DNA of 64,000 nt from Caballeronia ptereochthonis (GCF_001545075.1 NZ_FCOB02000019.1:100336-164335), one strand, 5' to 3'. Shown: positions 25,614 through 35,542, numbered from the stretch's first letter. Numbers and translations: made by a program. The notes: a model not told the origin generated them from the letters alone.

Positions 25614-26789
25614 TCATCCGGCGCACATGCCAGCGCGATGAACGCAAGCGTCACGGAAACGGCCCCGAAAGCCACATCGGCCCAGAGGTGTCCGATGGAT
25701 GCGACGCGAGAGCACCGCAATGCCCACCGCGGGCAGCGAATTGCCGCTGTAGCAGCAAAGCAGATACGCGGACAACAGTTCGGCGCGCTGATCATCGGGC
25801 GCGATGCGATCGATCTCCTGCAGGCTGCCGCGAAACCCCAGCGCCGATGCAAGGCCGCACAGTGCCGTCGTCGATATCAGCAGCGCGATCGAACCGTCCG
25901 CCTGCGCCCACAGGAGCAACGCGAGGCTCGGCGGCAGCAGCGACAAACCGGCGAACATGGCGGTGCGCGCGGCGAGCATCGGCGTCGCGATGACGGTGAT
26001 CGTGCTCGCGACGAACAGCTCCGCGACGATCGCGCCGCTCAACGCCGGGCTGCGGATGTTCATGCTGTTGGCGAGCAGATTGGGCAGCAGCGCCGCATAG
26101 AAGCCGAGAAGCGCGAACGTGGCGAACGCGGTGACGGCGGGCGCGACGAACGCGACGCGCAGATCCGCAGGAATGCCGATGCGCGGCGCGAACGACAATG
26201 CCGCGCGCGAGCGCACGGGCGCATCGACGGTTTCGCGGGTGCGCCCCGCGAGCGCCGCCGTGACGACGAGCACCGCCAGATACGCGACGAACACCGTACG
26301 CAGCGGCCACGGCGCGAACTGCGCGAGCAGGCCGGCGATCAGCACGCCCGCGGCGAGGCCCGCGAGATTGACCGCCGCGGCCAGGCGGCTCGCGGGCGCC
26401 TTGTCGGCGGCGCGATGCAGCTCCGCGATCCACGCGGTCGCGGCGCCGACGCCGATCGCAAGGCCGCTCGCGCCCCGCGCGACGAACAGCAGCGCGGGAT
26501 GCACGGCGAAGAGAAAGAGCAGCGTGCTCGCCACCGCGACGGCGAGCACGACCAGACTGACGAAACGGCGGCCCGCCTGATCGGAAATGCGGCCGAACGC
26601 GAGCAGCGCCGCAAGATTGCCGATCACGTAGGTGGCGTAGACGAGGGTGACCGTGAGGTCGGAGAGGCCGAATTCGCGCTGATAAAGAGGATAGAGCGGC
26701 GTGACGAGCGTGCTGCCCGCGTAAAGCACGCCGAGCAGGAGAGCGGCCGCGATCAGCGAGACGCGGCCCTCCTGGGTCGCCCGATGCAT
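25614..26789 (-). CDS. MFS transporter with probable C-terminal frameshift
   Basis: 391 residues in the open frame. The first 355 look like an intact 12-segment drug/sugar MFS protein (YATYVIGNLAALLAFGRISDQAGRR holds motif A). After AVGIAVLSRR the frame turns into Arg/Cys-rich, non-membrane sequence. In the -1-base alternative frame the same DNA (about 25620-25695) reads VASIGHLWADVAFGAVSVTL plus AFIALACAP, the expected last transmembrane segment. A one-base indel near 25690-25700 is therefore likely, either a true mutation or a sequencing error. If real, segment 12 is lost and function is doubtful. Substrate unknown. Confidence 0.7.
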   Translation of the reverse strand: MHRATQEGRVSLIAAALLLGVLYAGSTLVTPLYPLYQREFGLSDLTVTLVYATYVIGNLAALLAFGRISDQAGRRFVSLVVLAVAVASTLLFLFAVHPALLFVARGASGLAIGVGAATAWIAELHRAADKAPASRLAAAVNLAGLAAGVLIAGLLAQFAPWPLRTVFVAYLAVLVVTAALAGRTRETVDAPVRSRAALSFAPRIGIPADLRVAFVAPAVTAFATFALLGFYAALLPNLLANSMNIRSPALSGAIVAELFVASTITVIATPMLAARTAMFAGLSLLPPSLALLLWAQADGSIALLISTTALCGLASALGFRGSLQEIDRIAPDDQRAELLSAYLLCCYSGNSLPAVGIAVLSRRIHRTPLGRCGFRGRFRDACVHRAGMCAG

Positions 26790-26904
26790 GACTTCACCTG
26801 GAAGATGCTTTTCCTGTCATGCGATCGCGCAAGCAAACGTTCCCGCCGCTTCAGTGCCGACATGTCATTCGCGCGCGAGCAACGGATAGCGCCTTCAGCC
26901 CCGG

Positions 26905-28182
26905 TCAGCTTCCGACCCTTCTTCCGGGTTTGCTGCTGACGTCGAACGACGCCGCGAGTGAACGCGGCTCGGCGCCGATCAGATCGCCGTTCGAGAGCAC
27001 TTCCCCGATAGCCGCAGCGGCCGCTCCAACATTGCGATCATTCAAAGCCGCAACGCACATGCGTCCGGACCGAATCAGATACACGCCGTGCCGCTCGCGC
27101 AGCACGTCGACCTGCCCGGCGGAAAGCCCCGTGTAGGTGAACATTCCGCGCTGATCCAGATAACGCGCGAGCATGGGTTCCGGCACATTGCCGCGCAGGC
27201 GCGCGTGGATCTCGCCACGCATGCGCGCGATGCGCCGGCACATCGATGCCAGCTCGTCTTCCCAGGATTGCCGCAGCGACGGCGTCGCGAGTACGCGCGC
27301 GACGATCTTCGCGCCGTGCGTCGGCGGGTTGCTGTAGTTCGCGCGCACGGCGCTCGTCAGCTGGCCCAGCACGCGTGCCGCCGAGTCCGGCGACTCGCAG
27401 ATCACCGACAGCGCGCCGCAGCGCTCGCCGTATAGCGAGAAGTTCTTCGAGAACGAATTGGCGACGAACGCCGGCACGTTCTGGCGAACCATCTCGCGAA
27501 TCGCAAATGCGTCGGCATCGATCCCGGCGCCGAAACCCTGGTAAGCCATGTCGATGAACGGCAGCAGTTCGCGCTGTTTGATCGCTCCGATCAGCTTCAC
27601 CCATTGCGCATCGCTCAGGTCCACGCCGGTCGGATTGTGACAGCACGCGTGCAGCAGCACGACGCTCTTCGCGGGCAGATCACGGATGGCCGAGAGCATC
27701 GCCTCGAACTTGAGGCCGCCCGTCGCTTCGTCGTAGTACGGATACGTGCCGACCGTGAATCCCGCGCGCTCGAAGATGAAGCGATGGTTGTCCCACGTCG
27801 GATCGCTCACCCAGACCTGCGCATCGGGGAAATAACGCCTGATGAAGTCAGCGCCGACCTTGAGCGCACCCGAGCCGCCGAGCGTCTGCACGGTCGCGAT
27901 GCGGCGTTCCGCGCGCGCCGGCGAATCGTCGCCGAACACGAGCGACTGAACGGCATCGCGATAGTCCGCCATGCCCGCCATCGGCAGATATGGCTTCGCG
28001 GCGGGTTCCGCCAGCAACTGCGCCTCGGCCTCGCGCACGGCGCCCATGACAGGCAGGCGGCCTTCGTCGTCGTAGTAGATGCCGATGCTCAGGTTGACCT
28101 TGTGCTCGCGCGGATCCCTTGCGAAGTTCTCGTTCAGCGTGAGGATCGGATCGCCGGGATAGGCATCGATGTGTTCGAACAT
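26905..28182 (-). CDS. tyrB: Aromatic amino acid aminotransferase (TyrB type)
   Basis: 425 residues. Fold-type I PLP aminotransferase of the aspartate/tyrosine subgroup: start MFEHIDAYPGDPILTLNENF, the cofactor motif HNPTGVDL, and SFSKNFSLYGERCG with the PLP-binding Lys and an Arg-containing loop. It would interconvert aromatic amino acids and their keto acids. It is about 28 residues longer at the C-terminus than usual (normal end near IGEVL), and the tail (ending SSKPGRRVGS) looks unstructured. It lies 77 bp after an AroP-like permease gene on the same strand, so uptake and transamination appear linked. The nearby Lrp gene is the probable regulator. Confidence 0.88.
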   Translation of the reverse strand: MFEHIDAYPGDPILTLNENFARDPREHKVNLSIGIYYDDEGRLPVMGAVREAEAQLLAEPAAKPYLPMAGMADYRDAVQSLVFGDDSPARAERRIATVQTLGGSGALKVGADFIRRYFPDAQVWVSDPTWDNHRFIFERAGFTVGTYPYYDEATGGLKFEAMLSAIRDLPAKSVVLLHACCHNPTGVDLSDAQWVKLIGAIKQRELLPFIDMAYQGFGAGIDADAFAIREMVRQNVPAFVANSFSKNFSLYGERCGALSVICESPDSAARVLGQLTSAVRANYSNPPTHGAKIVARVLATPSLRQSWEDELASMCRRIARMRGEIHARLRGNVPEPMLARYLDQRGMFTYTGLSAGQVDVLRERHGVYLIRSGRMCVAALNDRNVGAAAAAIGEVLSNGDLIGAEPRSLAASFDVSSKPGRRVGS

Positions 28183-28259
28183 GACAGCTCCAGTGCAAGG
28201 CAAACGGATGAGATCGAACGGGACGGCCCTGCGCGCCGTCCCGCGACCGGGCCACACGC

Positions 28260-29642
28260 TCAGCGCAGCGGCACGCGCGACGGCATCGACGCGCCCGCGC
28301 GCCGGTTGCGAACGACATAGCCCACGCCCAGCACGGCGAGCCAGACCGGGATGAGATAGACCGAGATGCGCAGATCGGGAATCAGGCACATCACCACCAG
28401 AATGCCGCCGAGGAAGGCGAGGCACAGGTAGTTGGTGAGCGGATAGCCGAGGCTGCGGAACGTGGTCGTTTCACCGGCACGGGCCTTCGCGCGGCGGAAT
28501 TGCAGGTGAATGAGACTGATCATCGCCCAGTTGATGATGAGCGCCGACACGACGAGCCCCATCAGCAGCTCGAACGCCTTGCCCGGCATCAGGTAGTTGA
28601 TCAGCACGCACGCGGCAGTCGCGAGCGCGGAGACGCCGAGCGCGACGAGCGGAATGCCGCGCGCGTTGACCTTGAGCAGCGCGCGCGGCGCGTTGCCCTG
28701 CTGCGCGAGGCCGTACAGCATGCGGCTGTTGCAGTACACGCCGCTGTTGTAGACCGAGAGCGCCGCCGTGAGCACCACCGCATTCAGCACGTGGGCCACG
28801 AAGTTGCTGTTCATCGCGTGGAAGATCAGCACGAACGGGCTGCCGCCGGAGACTACCTTCTCCCACGGATACAGCGAAAGCAGCACGCCAAGCGCGCCCA
28901 CATAGAAGATCAGGATGCGGTAGATCACCTGATTGGTCGCGCGCGGGATCGTGCGCGAAGGATCATCCGCCTCGGCCGCGGTGATGCCGACGAGCTCGAG
29001 CCCGCCGAACGAGAACATGATGACGGCCATGGCCATCACGAGACCCGAGATGCCGTTCGGAAAGAAGCCGCCATGACGCCAGAGGTTCGTCACGCTCGCT
29101 TCCGGCCCGGCGCTGCCCGAGAAGAGCAGATAGCCGCCGAAGCCGATCATGCCGACGATCGCCACGACCTTGACGATCGCGAACCAGAACTCCAGCTCGC
29201 CGTACGATTTGACGCTCGTGAGGTTGATCGCGTTGATGACGCAGAAGCATACGAGCGCGGAGACCCATGTCGGGACGCCCGGCCACCAGTACTGCACGTA
29301 GATGCCGACCGCCGAAAGCTCGGCCATCGACACGAGAATGTAGAGCACCCAGTAGTTCCAGCCCGACAGAAAGCCCGCGTATTGCCCGCAGTACTTGTCC
29401 GCGAAATGGCTGAAGGAACCCGCGACGGGCTCGTCGACGACCATCTCGCCGAGTTGCCGCATGATGAAAAACGCGACGATGCCGGCGATCGCGTAGCCGA
29501 GCAGGACCGACGGCCCCGCTGATTTGATCGTCTGGGCGATACCGAGAAACAGCCCTGTCCCGATCGCGCCGCCGAGCGCGATCAGCTGAATGTGACGGTT
29601 CTTCAGGCCGCGCTTGAGCGTGCCGTGTCCCTCATGTGCCAC
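28260..29642 (-). CDS. APC-family amino acid permease, AroP/PheP-like
   Basis: 460 residues with twelve membrane segments. The opening LKRGLKNRHIQLIALGGAIGTGLFLG is typical of AroP, PheP and GabP permeases; EPVAGSFSHFADKY and SFGGLELVGITAAEADDP are further family landmarks. It should import an aromatic (or related) amino acid with protons. The GTG at 29642 is chosen because AAAGGAG lies eight bases upstream. The aminotransferase gene follows on the same strand and an Lrp/AsnC regulator is divergent across 178 bp. Confidence 0.87.
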   Translation of the reverse strand: MAHEGHGTLKRGLKNRHIQLIALGGAIGTGLFLGIAQTIKSAGPSVLLGYAIAGIVAFFIMRQLGEMVVDEPVAGSFSHFADKYCGQYAGFLSGWNYWVLYILVSMAELSAVGIYVQYWWPGVPTWVSALVCFCVINAINLTSVKSYGELEFWFAIVKVVAIVGMIGFGGYLLFSGSAGPEASVTNLWRHGGFFPNGISGLVMAMAVIMFSFGGLELVGITAAEADDPSRTIPRATNQVIYRILIFYVGALGVLLSLYPWEKVVSGGSPFVLIFHAMNSNFVAHVLNAVVLTAALSVYNSGVYCNSRMLYGLAQQGNAPRALLKVNARGIPLVALGVSALATAACVLINYLMPGKAFELLMGLVVSALIINWAMISLIHLQFRRAKARAGETTTFRSLGYPLTNYLCLAFLGGILVVMCLIPDLRISVYLIPVWLAVLGVGYVVRNRRAGASMPSRVPLR

Positions 29643-29820
29643 GTGTCTCTCTCCTTTTGTGCTGCGGTTGATTCCGGACGCTTCCGACTTCAAGCGTGCC
29701 CCGCTCGATTAGGGGAATCAGTGTAAGTTTCTTGCGGCACAATATGATTTCCTAAGAGCCGCATACAAACCCTAGTTTGCGAATCTGGATTTCCTCAAGT
29801 CGCCCATCGGAGAAATAAAA

Positions 29821-30294
29821 TTGCAGACCATCGAGATCGATCGTATCGACCTGCGTTTGCTCGGGATTCTGCAATCCCGCGGACGCATCTCCAATCTCGA
29901 ACTCGCGGAGGCCATCAATCTGTCGCCGGCACAGACGTTGCGGCGTCATCGGCGGCTGGAGGAACTGGGCGTGATCAAGGGCTATGAAACCCGGCTCGAT
30001 GCGCAAGTGCTCGGCTTCGGTGTGGTCGCGTTCATCCAGGTGACGATGGAGCGCGGCCACGTGCGCGACCTGGCGAAGTTCAAGGGCGTCGTCGGCAGGC
30101 TCGCGGAGATCCAGGAGTGCTTCGCCGTCACCGGCGATATCGATTACATGCTGAAGGTCATCGCGCGGGATCTTAAAGGCTTGTCGGAATTCCTGCTCGA
30201 TACGCTGATGCGCATTCCGGGCGTAAGCGGTGTCAAGTCGAGCGTGTGTCTCGACGAACTCAAGTGCGTGAGCGCGGTGCCGCTCGAATCGTAG
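29821..30294 (+). CDS. Lrp/AsnC-family regulator
   Basis: 157 residues from a TTG start (MQTIEIDRIDLRLLGILQSR) with GGAGAAATAAAA just upstream. It has an N-terminal HTH (NLELAEAINLSPAQTLRRHRRLEE) and a C-terminal RAM ligand-binding domain (CFAVTGDIDYMLKVIARD, and SSVCLDELK near the end). It is divergent from the aromatic permease and aminotransferase genes and probably controls them in response to an amino acid. Confidence 0.88.
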   Translation: MQTIEIDRIDLRLLGILQSRGRISNLELAEAINLSPAQTLRRHRRLEELGVIKGYETRLDAQVLGFGVVAFIQVTMERGHVRDLAKFKGVVGRLAEIQECFAVTGDIDYMLKVIARDLKGLSEFLLDTLMRIPGVSGVKSSVCLDELKCVSAVPLES

Positions 30295-30375
30295 AACCGT
30301 TCTACGATCACGATGTGTGCCGCAGAAACCGCGCATCTTTCGCACTGACCGAACCCGTCCGAACGCGTCAAACCG

Positions 30376-31566
30376 ATGACCTCCAACCTCGATGCAACCC
30401 GGCGAGCCTCGATTCCCCGCACCGTATGGGCACTCGGCATCGTCAGTCTGTTCATGGACCTGTCGTCCGAGCTGGTGCACGCGCTGCTGCCCATCTATCT
30501 CGTCACGACGATGGGCATGAGCGTCACCGCGCTCGGCGCGCTCGAAGGCGCCGCCGAAGCGACTTCGATGATCGTGAAAGTCTTTTCCGGGTCCTTGAGC
30601 GACTGGCTCGGCCGTCGCAAGGGTCTGCTGTTGCTCGGCTATGGCCTCGCCGCGTTGACGAAGCCGCTGTTTCCGCTTGCGGACACGCCGGCGCTGGTCG
30701 CGACCGCGCGCCTGCTCGACCGCTTCGGCAAGGGCATCCGCGGAGCGCCCCGCGACGCGCTCGTCGCGGACATCGCGCCGCCCGAGATCCGCGGCGCCTG
30801 CTTCGGCTTGCGGCAGTCGATGGACACGATCGGCGCGTTTGCCGGCCCCCTGCTCGCCATCGCGCTGATGCTCGCGCTGTCCGATCACATCCGCGCGGTG
30901 CTCTGGTTCGCGACGGTGCCGGCATTCGTGGCGGTCGCCGTCATCGTCCTTGGTGTTCGCGAACCTGAACATCCGCCGGTGCAAGGTCGATTCCGGTCGC
31001 CGCTGCACTGGCAGTCGTTACGTGAATTTTCCGGCCGTTACTGGTATGTCGTCGGCATCGGCGCCACGTTCACGCTGGCGCGTTTCAGCGAGGCGTTTCT
31101 CGTGCTGCGCGCGCAGCAGACCGGGCTCGACATCGCATGGATTCCCGGCGTGATGGTGGTGATGAGCCTCGCGTATTCGCTCTCCGCGTATCCGGCCGGC
31201 GCCTTGTCCGATCGCTGGAACCCGCGTGCGCTGCTCGCCTGCGGCCTCGTGCTGCTGATCGCGGCCGACGTGCTGCTTGGCGCCGGTGCGTCGATGATGA
31301 CGCTGTTCACGGGCGTCGCCTTGTGGGGGCTGCACATGGGCTTCACGCAAGGCATTCTTGCGGCGATGATCGCCGAGGCGGCGCCCGCTTCGCTGCGCGG
31401 CACCGCGTTCGGCGTGTTCAATCTCGCGAGTGGCCTGTGCATGGTGCTGGCAAGTTCGATCGCGGGCTGGCTATGGGATCGCAGCGGCGCTTCGACGACG
31501 TTCTTTGCCGGCGCCGCGCTCGCGCTCATACCGCTCGTCATGTGCATGCTCGCGCGCGACAGTTGA
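30376..31566 (+). CDS. MFS transporter
   Basis: 396 residues, twelve predicted segments. The loop 2-3 motif GSLSDWLGRRKGLLLLGYGL and the stretch LDRFGKGIRGAPRDALVADI are typical of a poorly characterised MFS group in Proteobacteria (annotated as MFS or tetracycline-resistance-like). The duplicated motif ALSDRWNPRALLACG appears in the second half. No substrate can be given. It follows the Lrp gene by 81 bp on the same strand and could share its transcript. Confidence 0.85.
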   Translation: MTSNLDATRRASIPRTVWALGIVSLFMDLSSELVHALLPIYLVTTMGMSVTALGALEGAAEATSMIVKVFSGSLSDWLGRRKGLLLLGYGLAALTKPLFPLADTPALVATARLLDRFGKGIRGAPRDALVADIAPPEIRGACFGLRQSMDTIGAFAGPLLAIALMLALSDHIRAVLWFATVPAFVAVAVIVLGVREPEHPPVQGRFRSPLHWQSLREFSGRYWYVVGIGATFTLARFSEAFLVLRAQQTGLDIAWIPGVMVVMSLAYSLSAYPAGALSDRWNPRALLACGLVLLIAADVLLGAGASMMTLFTGVALWGLHMGFTQGILAAMIAEAAPASLRGTAFGVFNLASGLCMVLASSIAGWLWDRSGASTTFFAGAALALIPLVMCMLARDS

Positions 31567-31622
31567 ACTGCCCGATCGCGTGTACGATGGAAAGAGTCGA
31601 CCAACGAGTTTCGGGAGGCGCC

Positions 31623-31817
31623 ATGAAAGCGGTGTGCCCGCTGCACGGGCCAACGACCATCATCCGCACGAATGCGTACGGATTTCCGGTGTATGCGTGC
31701 TGCTGCGACGACGTGCCTTTTGTCACGCCCCCGGACGCATGTACGAGAGCGCCGACGCAACGCGGCCGCCCGGATCAGTCACAGCAGCCCCAACGGCCGA
31801 AAACCACGAAGGAATGA
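31623..31817 (+). CDS. Small Cys-rich hypothetical protein
   Basis: 64 residues. The first half (MKAVCPLHGPTTIIRTNAYG, then FPVYACCC) has one Cys-Pro-Leu-His and a CCC triplet that could bind a metal; the second half is Pro/Gln/Arg-rich and ends in TTKE. GGGAGG lies six to seven bases before the ATG, a good ribosome binding site. It lies 56 bp after the MFS gene. Function unknown; whether it is made is unproven. Confidence 0.5.
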   Translation: MKAVCPLHGPTTIIRTNAYGFPVYACCCDDVPFVTPPDACTRAPTQRGRPDQSQQPQRPKTTKE

Positions 31818-32372
31818 ATGCGGACCGCGCGCTCGCGACGGTAACAGGACCGCGCCACGCTCGGGCAGTTGCGCCTGCTGCACGACTCGTATGAGGAAAG
31901 CGCGCGGCGTGAAGAAGCGAACCCCAAGCGTTCGCGAGAGTTCGCGCCGTGAGGTGCTGCCCGATGCCCGTATCGCGCGGTGGGCGGCCGAACGCGCGCC
32001 GCAGCCGATGAAACGCGAGTCGCATCGCAATTCCTTCATGCCCCCGAAGCCTCCCGTCGAATCGCCGAGTTAACCGCCCTCGCCTCACCTGACCAACGTC
32101 CATCATTCGGCTGCGCTGCACCGACAGCGTTCGCCGTGAATGCATGCGGGTTTTCCTTGGCTCATGCGGGAAAGTCATGCGCCTCATGAAATCTTTTCGA
32201 TTGTTGCCGCCGCGGCACCGCGTCGAGAATGATTGCAACACAGCCGCCAGCGCCCAGGCACAAGACAAGTCGAATCGAGATCACTGCAAGTTCGTGCCGC
32301 CGTTCAGCACGCGATGCCGACTCGTCTTTCCTGCCGCGTCCACGGACAACCCAACCAGGAATGCGACGACCG
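31818..32372. other. Long gap before the decarboxylase gene
   Basis: 555 bp without a supportable gene. Around 31845-31951 the plus strand encodes a helix-like stretch (DRATLGQLRLLHDSYEESAR and so on) that has a stop immediately before it and no start, perhaps a decayed gene tail. The frame of the downstream decarboxylase is open back to 32229 but that extension is not protein-like. Confidence 0.4.
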
Positions 32373-34070
32373 ATGAACCTTCGCGAATCCATCAAGCACT
32401 TCGATGAACGCAATGTCAGAGCGGCAAACCGGCAGGTGGCTCCATGCCATCGAACCTGTGGCGAAGCGCTCGTCACATTGCTCGAGGAATATGGCGTTCA
32501 GTACGTGTTCGGCATCCCGGGCGTGCACACCGTGGAACTCTATCGCGGTCTTGCGAGCTCGCCGATCCGGCACGTGACGCCCCGCCACGAACAGGGCGCG
32601 GGCTTCATGGCCGACGGCTACGCGCGAGTCACAGGCAAGCCTGGCGTGTGCTTCATCATCACCGGGCCGGGCATGACCAACATCGCGACCGCGATGGCAC
32701 AGGCCTATGCCGACTCCATACCGATGCTCGTGATATCGAGTGTCAATGCGCGGCGCGATCTGGGAAGTGGAGACGGGCGCCTGCACGAATTGCCTTCGCA
32801 GCGCGAAGTATTCAACGGACTCGCCGCCTTCTCCCACACACTGCTGGACGCCGCCGAATTGCCCCAGGTGCTGGCGCGCGCGTTCGCGGTATTCGAGAGC
32901 GCCCGGCCCCGGCCTGTGCATATCGAAATCCCGCTCGACGTGATCGTTGCCCCGGCGAACGTCATCAAGGCGGCACCCGTAGTGCGCCCCGCGAGGCCCA
33001 CCGCACACCCCGCCGCGCTCGCCTCCGCGGCGGAGCTGCTTGCCGAGGCGCGGCGCCCGCTGATCCTCGCAGGCGGCGGTGCGGCACGCGCCGCAGTCGA
33101 ACTGCGCGAAATCGCCGAACGGCTGCAGGCGCCCGTCGCGCTCACGACCAACGCGAAAGGTCTCCTGCCGTGCGGGCAGCCGCTTCTCATCGGCTCCACG
33201 CAGTCGCTTCCGCAAACCCGCGCGATGATTCGCGAAGCCGACGTGGTGCTCGCGGTCGGAACCGAACTGGGTGAGACCGACTATGACGTCGTATTCGACG
33301 GCGGGTTCGCGATCGCCGGGCAGCTCATCCGCATCGATATCGACGCGCAGCAGCTGATGCGCAACGTTCATCCGGACGTGGCCATCGTCGGCGACTCGCG
33401 GGAGGCGTTGAGCGCCCTGTCGACAAGACTGCACGAGCGACCTGTTCGGCCTCCCTCGTCCGACTGGGGCGCCGCGCGCGTGACGGCAGTGCGCGACGCC
33501 ATCATGGCCAGCTGCGACGCCGCGATGCGATCGCAGAAGCGCCTGATCGACACGATCGTCGGTGCGTTGCCCGACGTCATCATTGCAGGCGATTCGACGA
33601 GCCCGGTCTACGCAGGCAACTTCCTCTACGATGCGCCGACACCGCGCTCCTGGTTCAACTCGTCGACCGGCTACGGCACCCTGGGCTATGGCCTGCCCGC
33701 CGCGATCGGCGCGAAGCTCGCCGCATGCGGACGGCCGGTCGTATGCCTGATCGGAGACGGCGGCCTTCAGTTCACGCTGCCGGAGCTGGCGAGCGCGGTC
33801 GAAGCGCGCGTGCCCGTGATCGTGCTGCTGTGGAACAACTTCGGTTACGGCGAAATCCGGAAATATATGGCCGAGCGCGATATCTCGCCCGTTGGTGTCG
33901 ATATCTACACGCCTGACTTCGCGGCGCTGGCAAGAGCTTTCGGATGCGAGGCGGCAAGCGTCGACGGCCCGCAGGCCCTCGACCTCGAATTGCGGCGAGC
34001 GGTATCGCGCGAGGTCCCGACCGTGATCGAGGTTCGCGAAGCCGACTGGTTCGCACGGGTGCCGTCATGA
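32373..34070 (+). CDS. Thiamine-diphosphate decarboxylase, probable 2-ketoarginine (5-guanidino-2-oxopentanoate) decarboxylase
   Basis: 565 residues. Three-domain ThDP enzyme: the N-terminal domain has the catalytic Glu in RHEQGAGFMADGYARVTG, and the C-terminal cofactor motif runs from GDGGLQF to LLWNN. The following NFGYGEIRKYMAERDISPVG is characteristic of AruI-type decarboxylases of the arginine transaminase pathway rather than of acetolactate synthase. It would convert 2-ketoarginine to 4-guanidinobutyraldehyde. The start MNLRESIKH is chosen by homology. Its stop overlaps the next gene's start (ATGA), and that gene is an aldehyde dehydrogenase that could take the product. The substrate call is by resemblance; other keto acids are possible. 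Confidence 0.78.
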   Translation: MNLRESIKHFDERNVRAANRQVAPCHRTCGEALVTLLEEYGVQYVFGIPGVHTVELYRGLASSPIRHVTPRHEQGAGFMADGYARVTGKPGVCFIITGPGMTNIATAMAQAYADSIPMLVISSVNARRDLGSGDGRLHELPSQREVFNGLAAFSHTLLDAAELPQVLARAFAVFESARPRPVHIEIPLDVIVAPANVIKAAPVVRPARPTAHPAALASAAELLAEARRPLILAGGGAARAAVELREIAERLQAPVALTTNAKGLLPCGQPLLIGSTQSLPQTRAMIREADVVLAVGTELGETDYDVVFDGGFAIAGQLIRIDIDAQQLMRNVHPDVAIVGDSREALSALSTRLHERPVRPPSSDWGAARVTAVRDAIMASCDAAMRSQKRLIDTIVGALPDVIIAGDSTSPVYAGNFLYDAPTPRSWFNSSTGYGTLGYGLPAAIGAKLAACGRPVVCLIGDGGLQFTLPELASAVEARVPVIVLLWNNFGYGEIRKYMAERDISPVGVDIYTPDFAALARAFGCEAASVDGPQALDLELRRAVSREVPTVIEVREADWFARVPS

Positions 34071-35542
34071 GCGCGCAGGCACGCCCCCTTTTCGAATTCC
34101 CGCTGCGTACTCAGCTCTTCATCGACGGCCGCTGGTGCGCGCCCGAGACGAGACAGCGGCTGCCCGTCGTCAATCCATCGACTGAAGAGACGATCGTCGA
34201 AGTGGAGGCCGGCGGCCCCGCCGATGTAGATCGCGCGGTGCGCGCGGCGGCACATGCCTTTCGCGCCTGGAAGCAGACTTCGGGCGCGGAGCGCGCGGCC
34301 CTTCTGCGAGCGATTGCCCGCGGCGTGGAGGCGCGCCGCGAGCATCTCGCCGCCCTTCAGTCGCTCAACAACGGCAAGCCGATCGCCGAATCCCGGATCG
34401 ACGTCGGCGACGTGGTCGCCACCTTCGACTATTACGCGGAGCTGGCCGAAGGGCTGGATGCCGCCGAAGAAGAAGTCGCCATCCCCAACGGCGATCATCG
34501 CGCGGTGATCCGTCGTGAGCCGGCGGGCGTCGTCGGATTGATCGTGCCGTGGAACTTCCCGATGGTCACGACGGCGTGGAAGCTCGCCCCTGCGCTCGCC
34601 GCGGGATGCACCGTCGTGCTGAAGCCCTCCGAATTCACCCCGCTGCCGGAACTGGAGCTGGCCGCGATCGTCGAGCAGGCCGGTCTGCCGCCGGGCGTGT
34701 CCAACGTCGTGACGGGCACCGGAACGGAAGTCGGCGCAGCGCTCACGACACATCCGCTGGTGTCAAAGGTCTCGTTCACCGGCAGCACGGCGGTCGGCGA
34801 GCAGGTCATGAAAGCGGCCGCTCAAACCATCAAGGGCGTGAGCCTCGAACTGGGCGGCAAGTCGTCCATCATCGTTTTCGCGGACGCCGACCTCGATCTC
34901 GCTGTCGATCTCGTGGCGGGCGGCGCGCTCTTCAATGCCGGGCAGATGTGCTCGGCCACTTCGCGCGTGCTCGTCGAGCGACCGCTCGCGCAAGCGCTGA
35001 TCGCTCGCCTCGCCGACCGGGTGGCGCGCACCGTCGTCGCTGATCCGTTTGCGTCCGGCGTGCAGATGGGGCCGCTCACGACCCGCGCGCAGTACGAACG
35101 CGTGCAGCGTTACATCGCGCGCGGCAAGGCGGACGGCGCGAGCCTGGTGGTCCAGGGCGGCGCGCCGGAAGGCCGCGGATATTTCGTGCAGCCCACGATG
35201 TTCGTCGATGTGCCCACCGGCAGCGCGGTGTGGCGCGAAGAAATCTTCGGGCCGGTGTTGTGCGTGCGCAGCTTCGATACGGAAGACGAAGCGATCGCCA
35301 CGGCCAACGACACCGAGTTCGGGCTGGTCGCAACCGTCGTCACGAGCGACCCGGCGCGCGGCCAGCGTGTGGCCGGTGCACTGCAGGCGGGCGTCGTGTG
35401 GATCAATGCACCACAACTGATCTTTCCGCAGACCTCCTGGGGCGGCTACAAGAAAAGCAGCCTCGGCCGCGAGCTCGGGCCGTTCGGACTCGCGGCTTTC
35501 CAGGAAATCAAACAGGTATTGACCGCGACCGGCCCCGGCTGA
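34067..35542 (+). CDS. Aldehyde dehydrogenase, possibly guanidinobutyraldehyde dehydrogenase
   Basis: 491 residues, NAD(P)-dependent ALDH superfamily. The catalytic Cys lies in FNAGQMCSATSRVL and the general base Glu in SLELGGKSS; VPWNFPM and GSTAVGEQ form the cofactor site. It overlaps the decarboxylase gene by four bases, so the two are translationally coupled and the aldehyde produced by the first enzyme is the likely substrate, giving 4-guanidinobutyrate. Betaine-aldehyde-type dehydrogenases look similar, so specificity rests on context. Confidence 0.82.
   Translation: MSAQARPLFEFPLRTQLFIDGRWCAPETRQRLPVVNPSTEETIVEVEAGGPADVDRAVRAAAHAFRAWKQTSGAERAALLRAIARGVEARREHLAALQSLNNGKPIAESRIDVGDVVATFDYYAELAEGLDAAEEEVAIPNGDHRAVIRREPAGVVGLIVPWNFPMVTTAWKLAPALAAGCTVVLKPSEFTPLPELELAAIVEQAGLPPGVSNVVTGTGTEVGAALTTHPLVSKVSFTGSTAVGEQVMKAAAQTIKGVSLELGGKSSIIVFADADLDLAVDLVAGGALFNAGQMCSATSRVLVERPLAQALIARLADRVARTVVADPFASGVQMGPLTTRAQYERVQRYIARGKADGASLVVQGGAPEGRGYFVQPTMFVDVPTGSAVWREEIFGPVLCVRSFDTEDEAIATANDTEFGLVATVVTSDPARGQRVAGALQAGVVWINAPQLIFPQTSWGGYKKSSLGRELGPFGLAAFQEIKQVLTATGPG

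Noticed and set aside
31845..31951. Helix-like peptide DRATLGQLRLLHDSYEESAR as a gene
   Set aside because: A stop codon lies immediately upstream and there is no start codon; at most a remnant.
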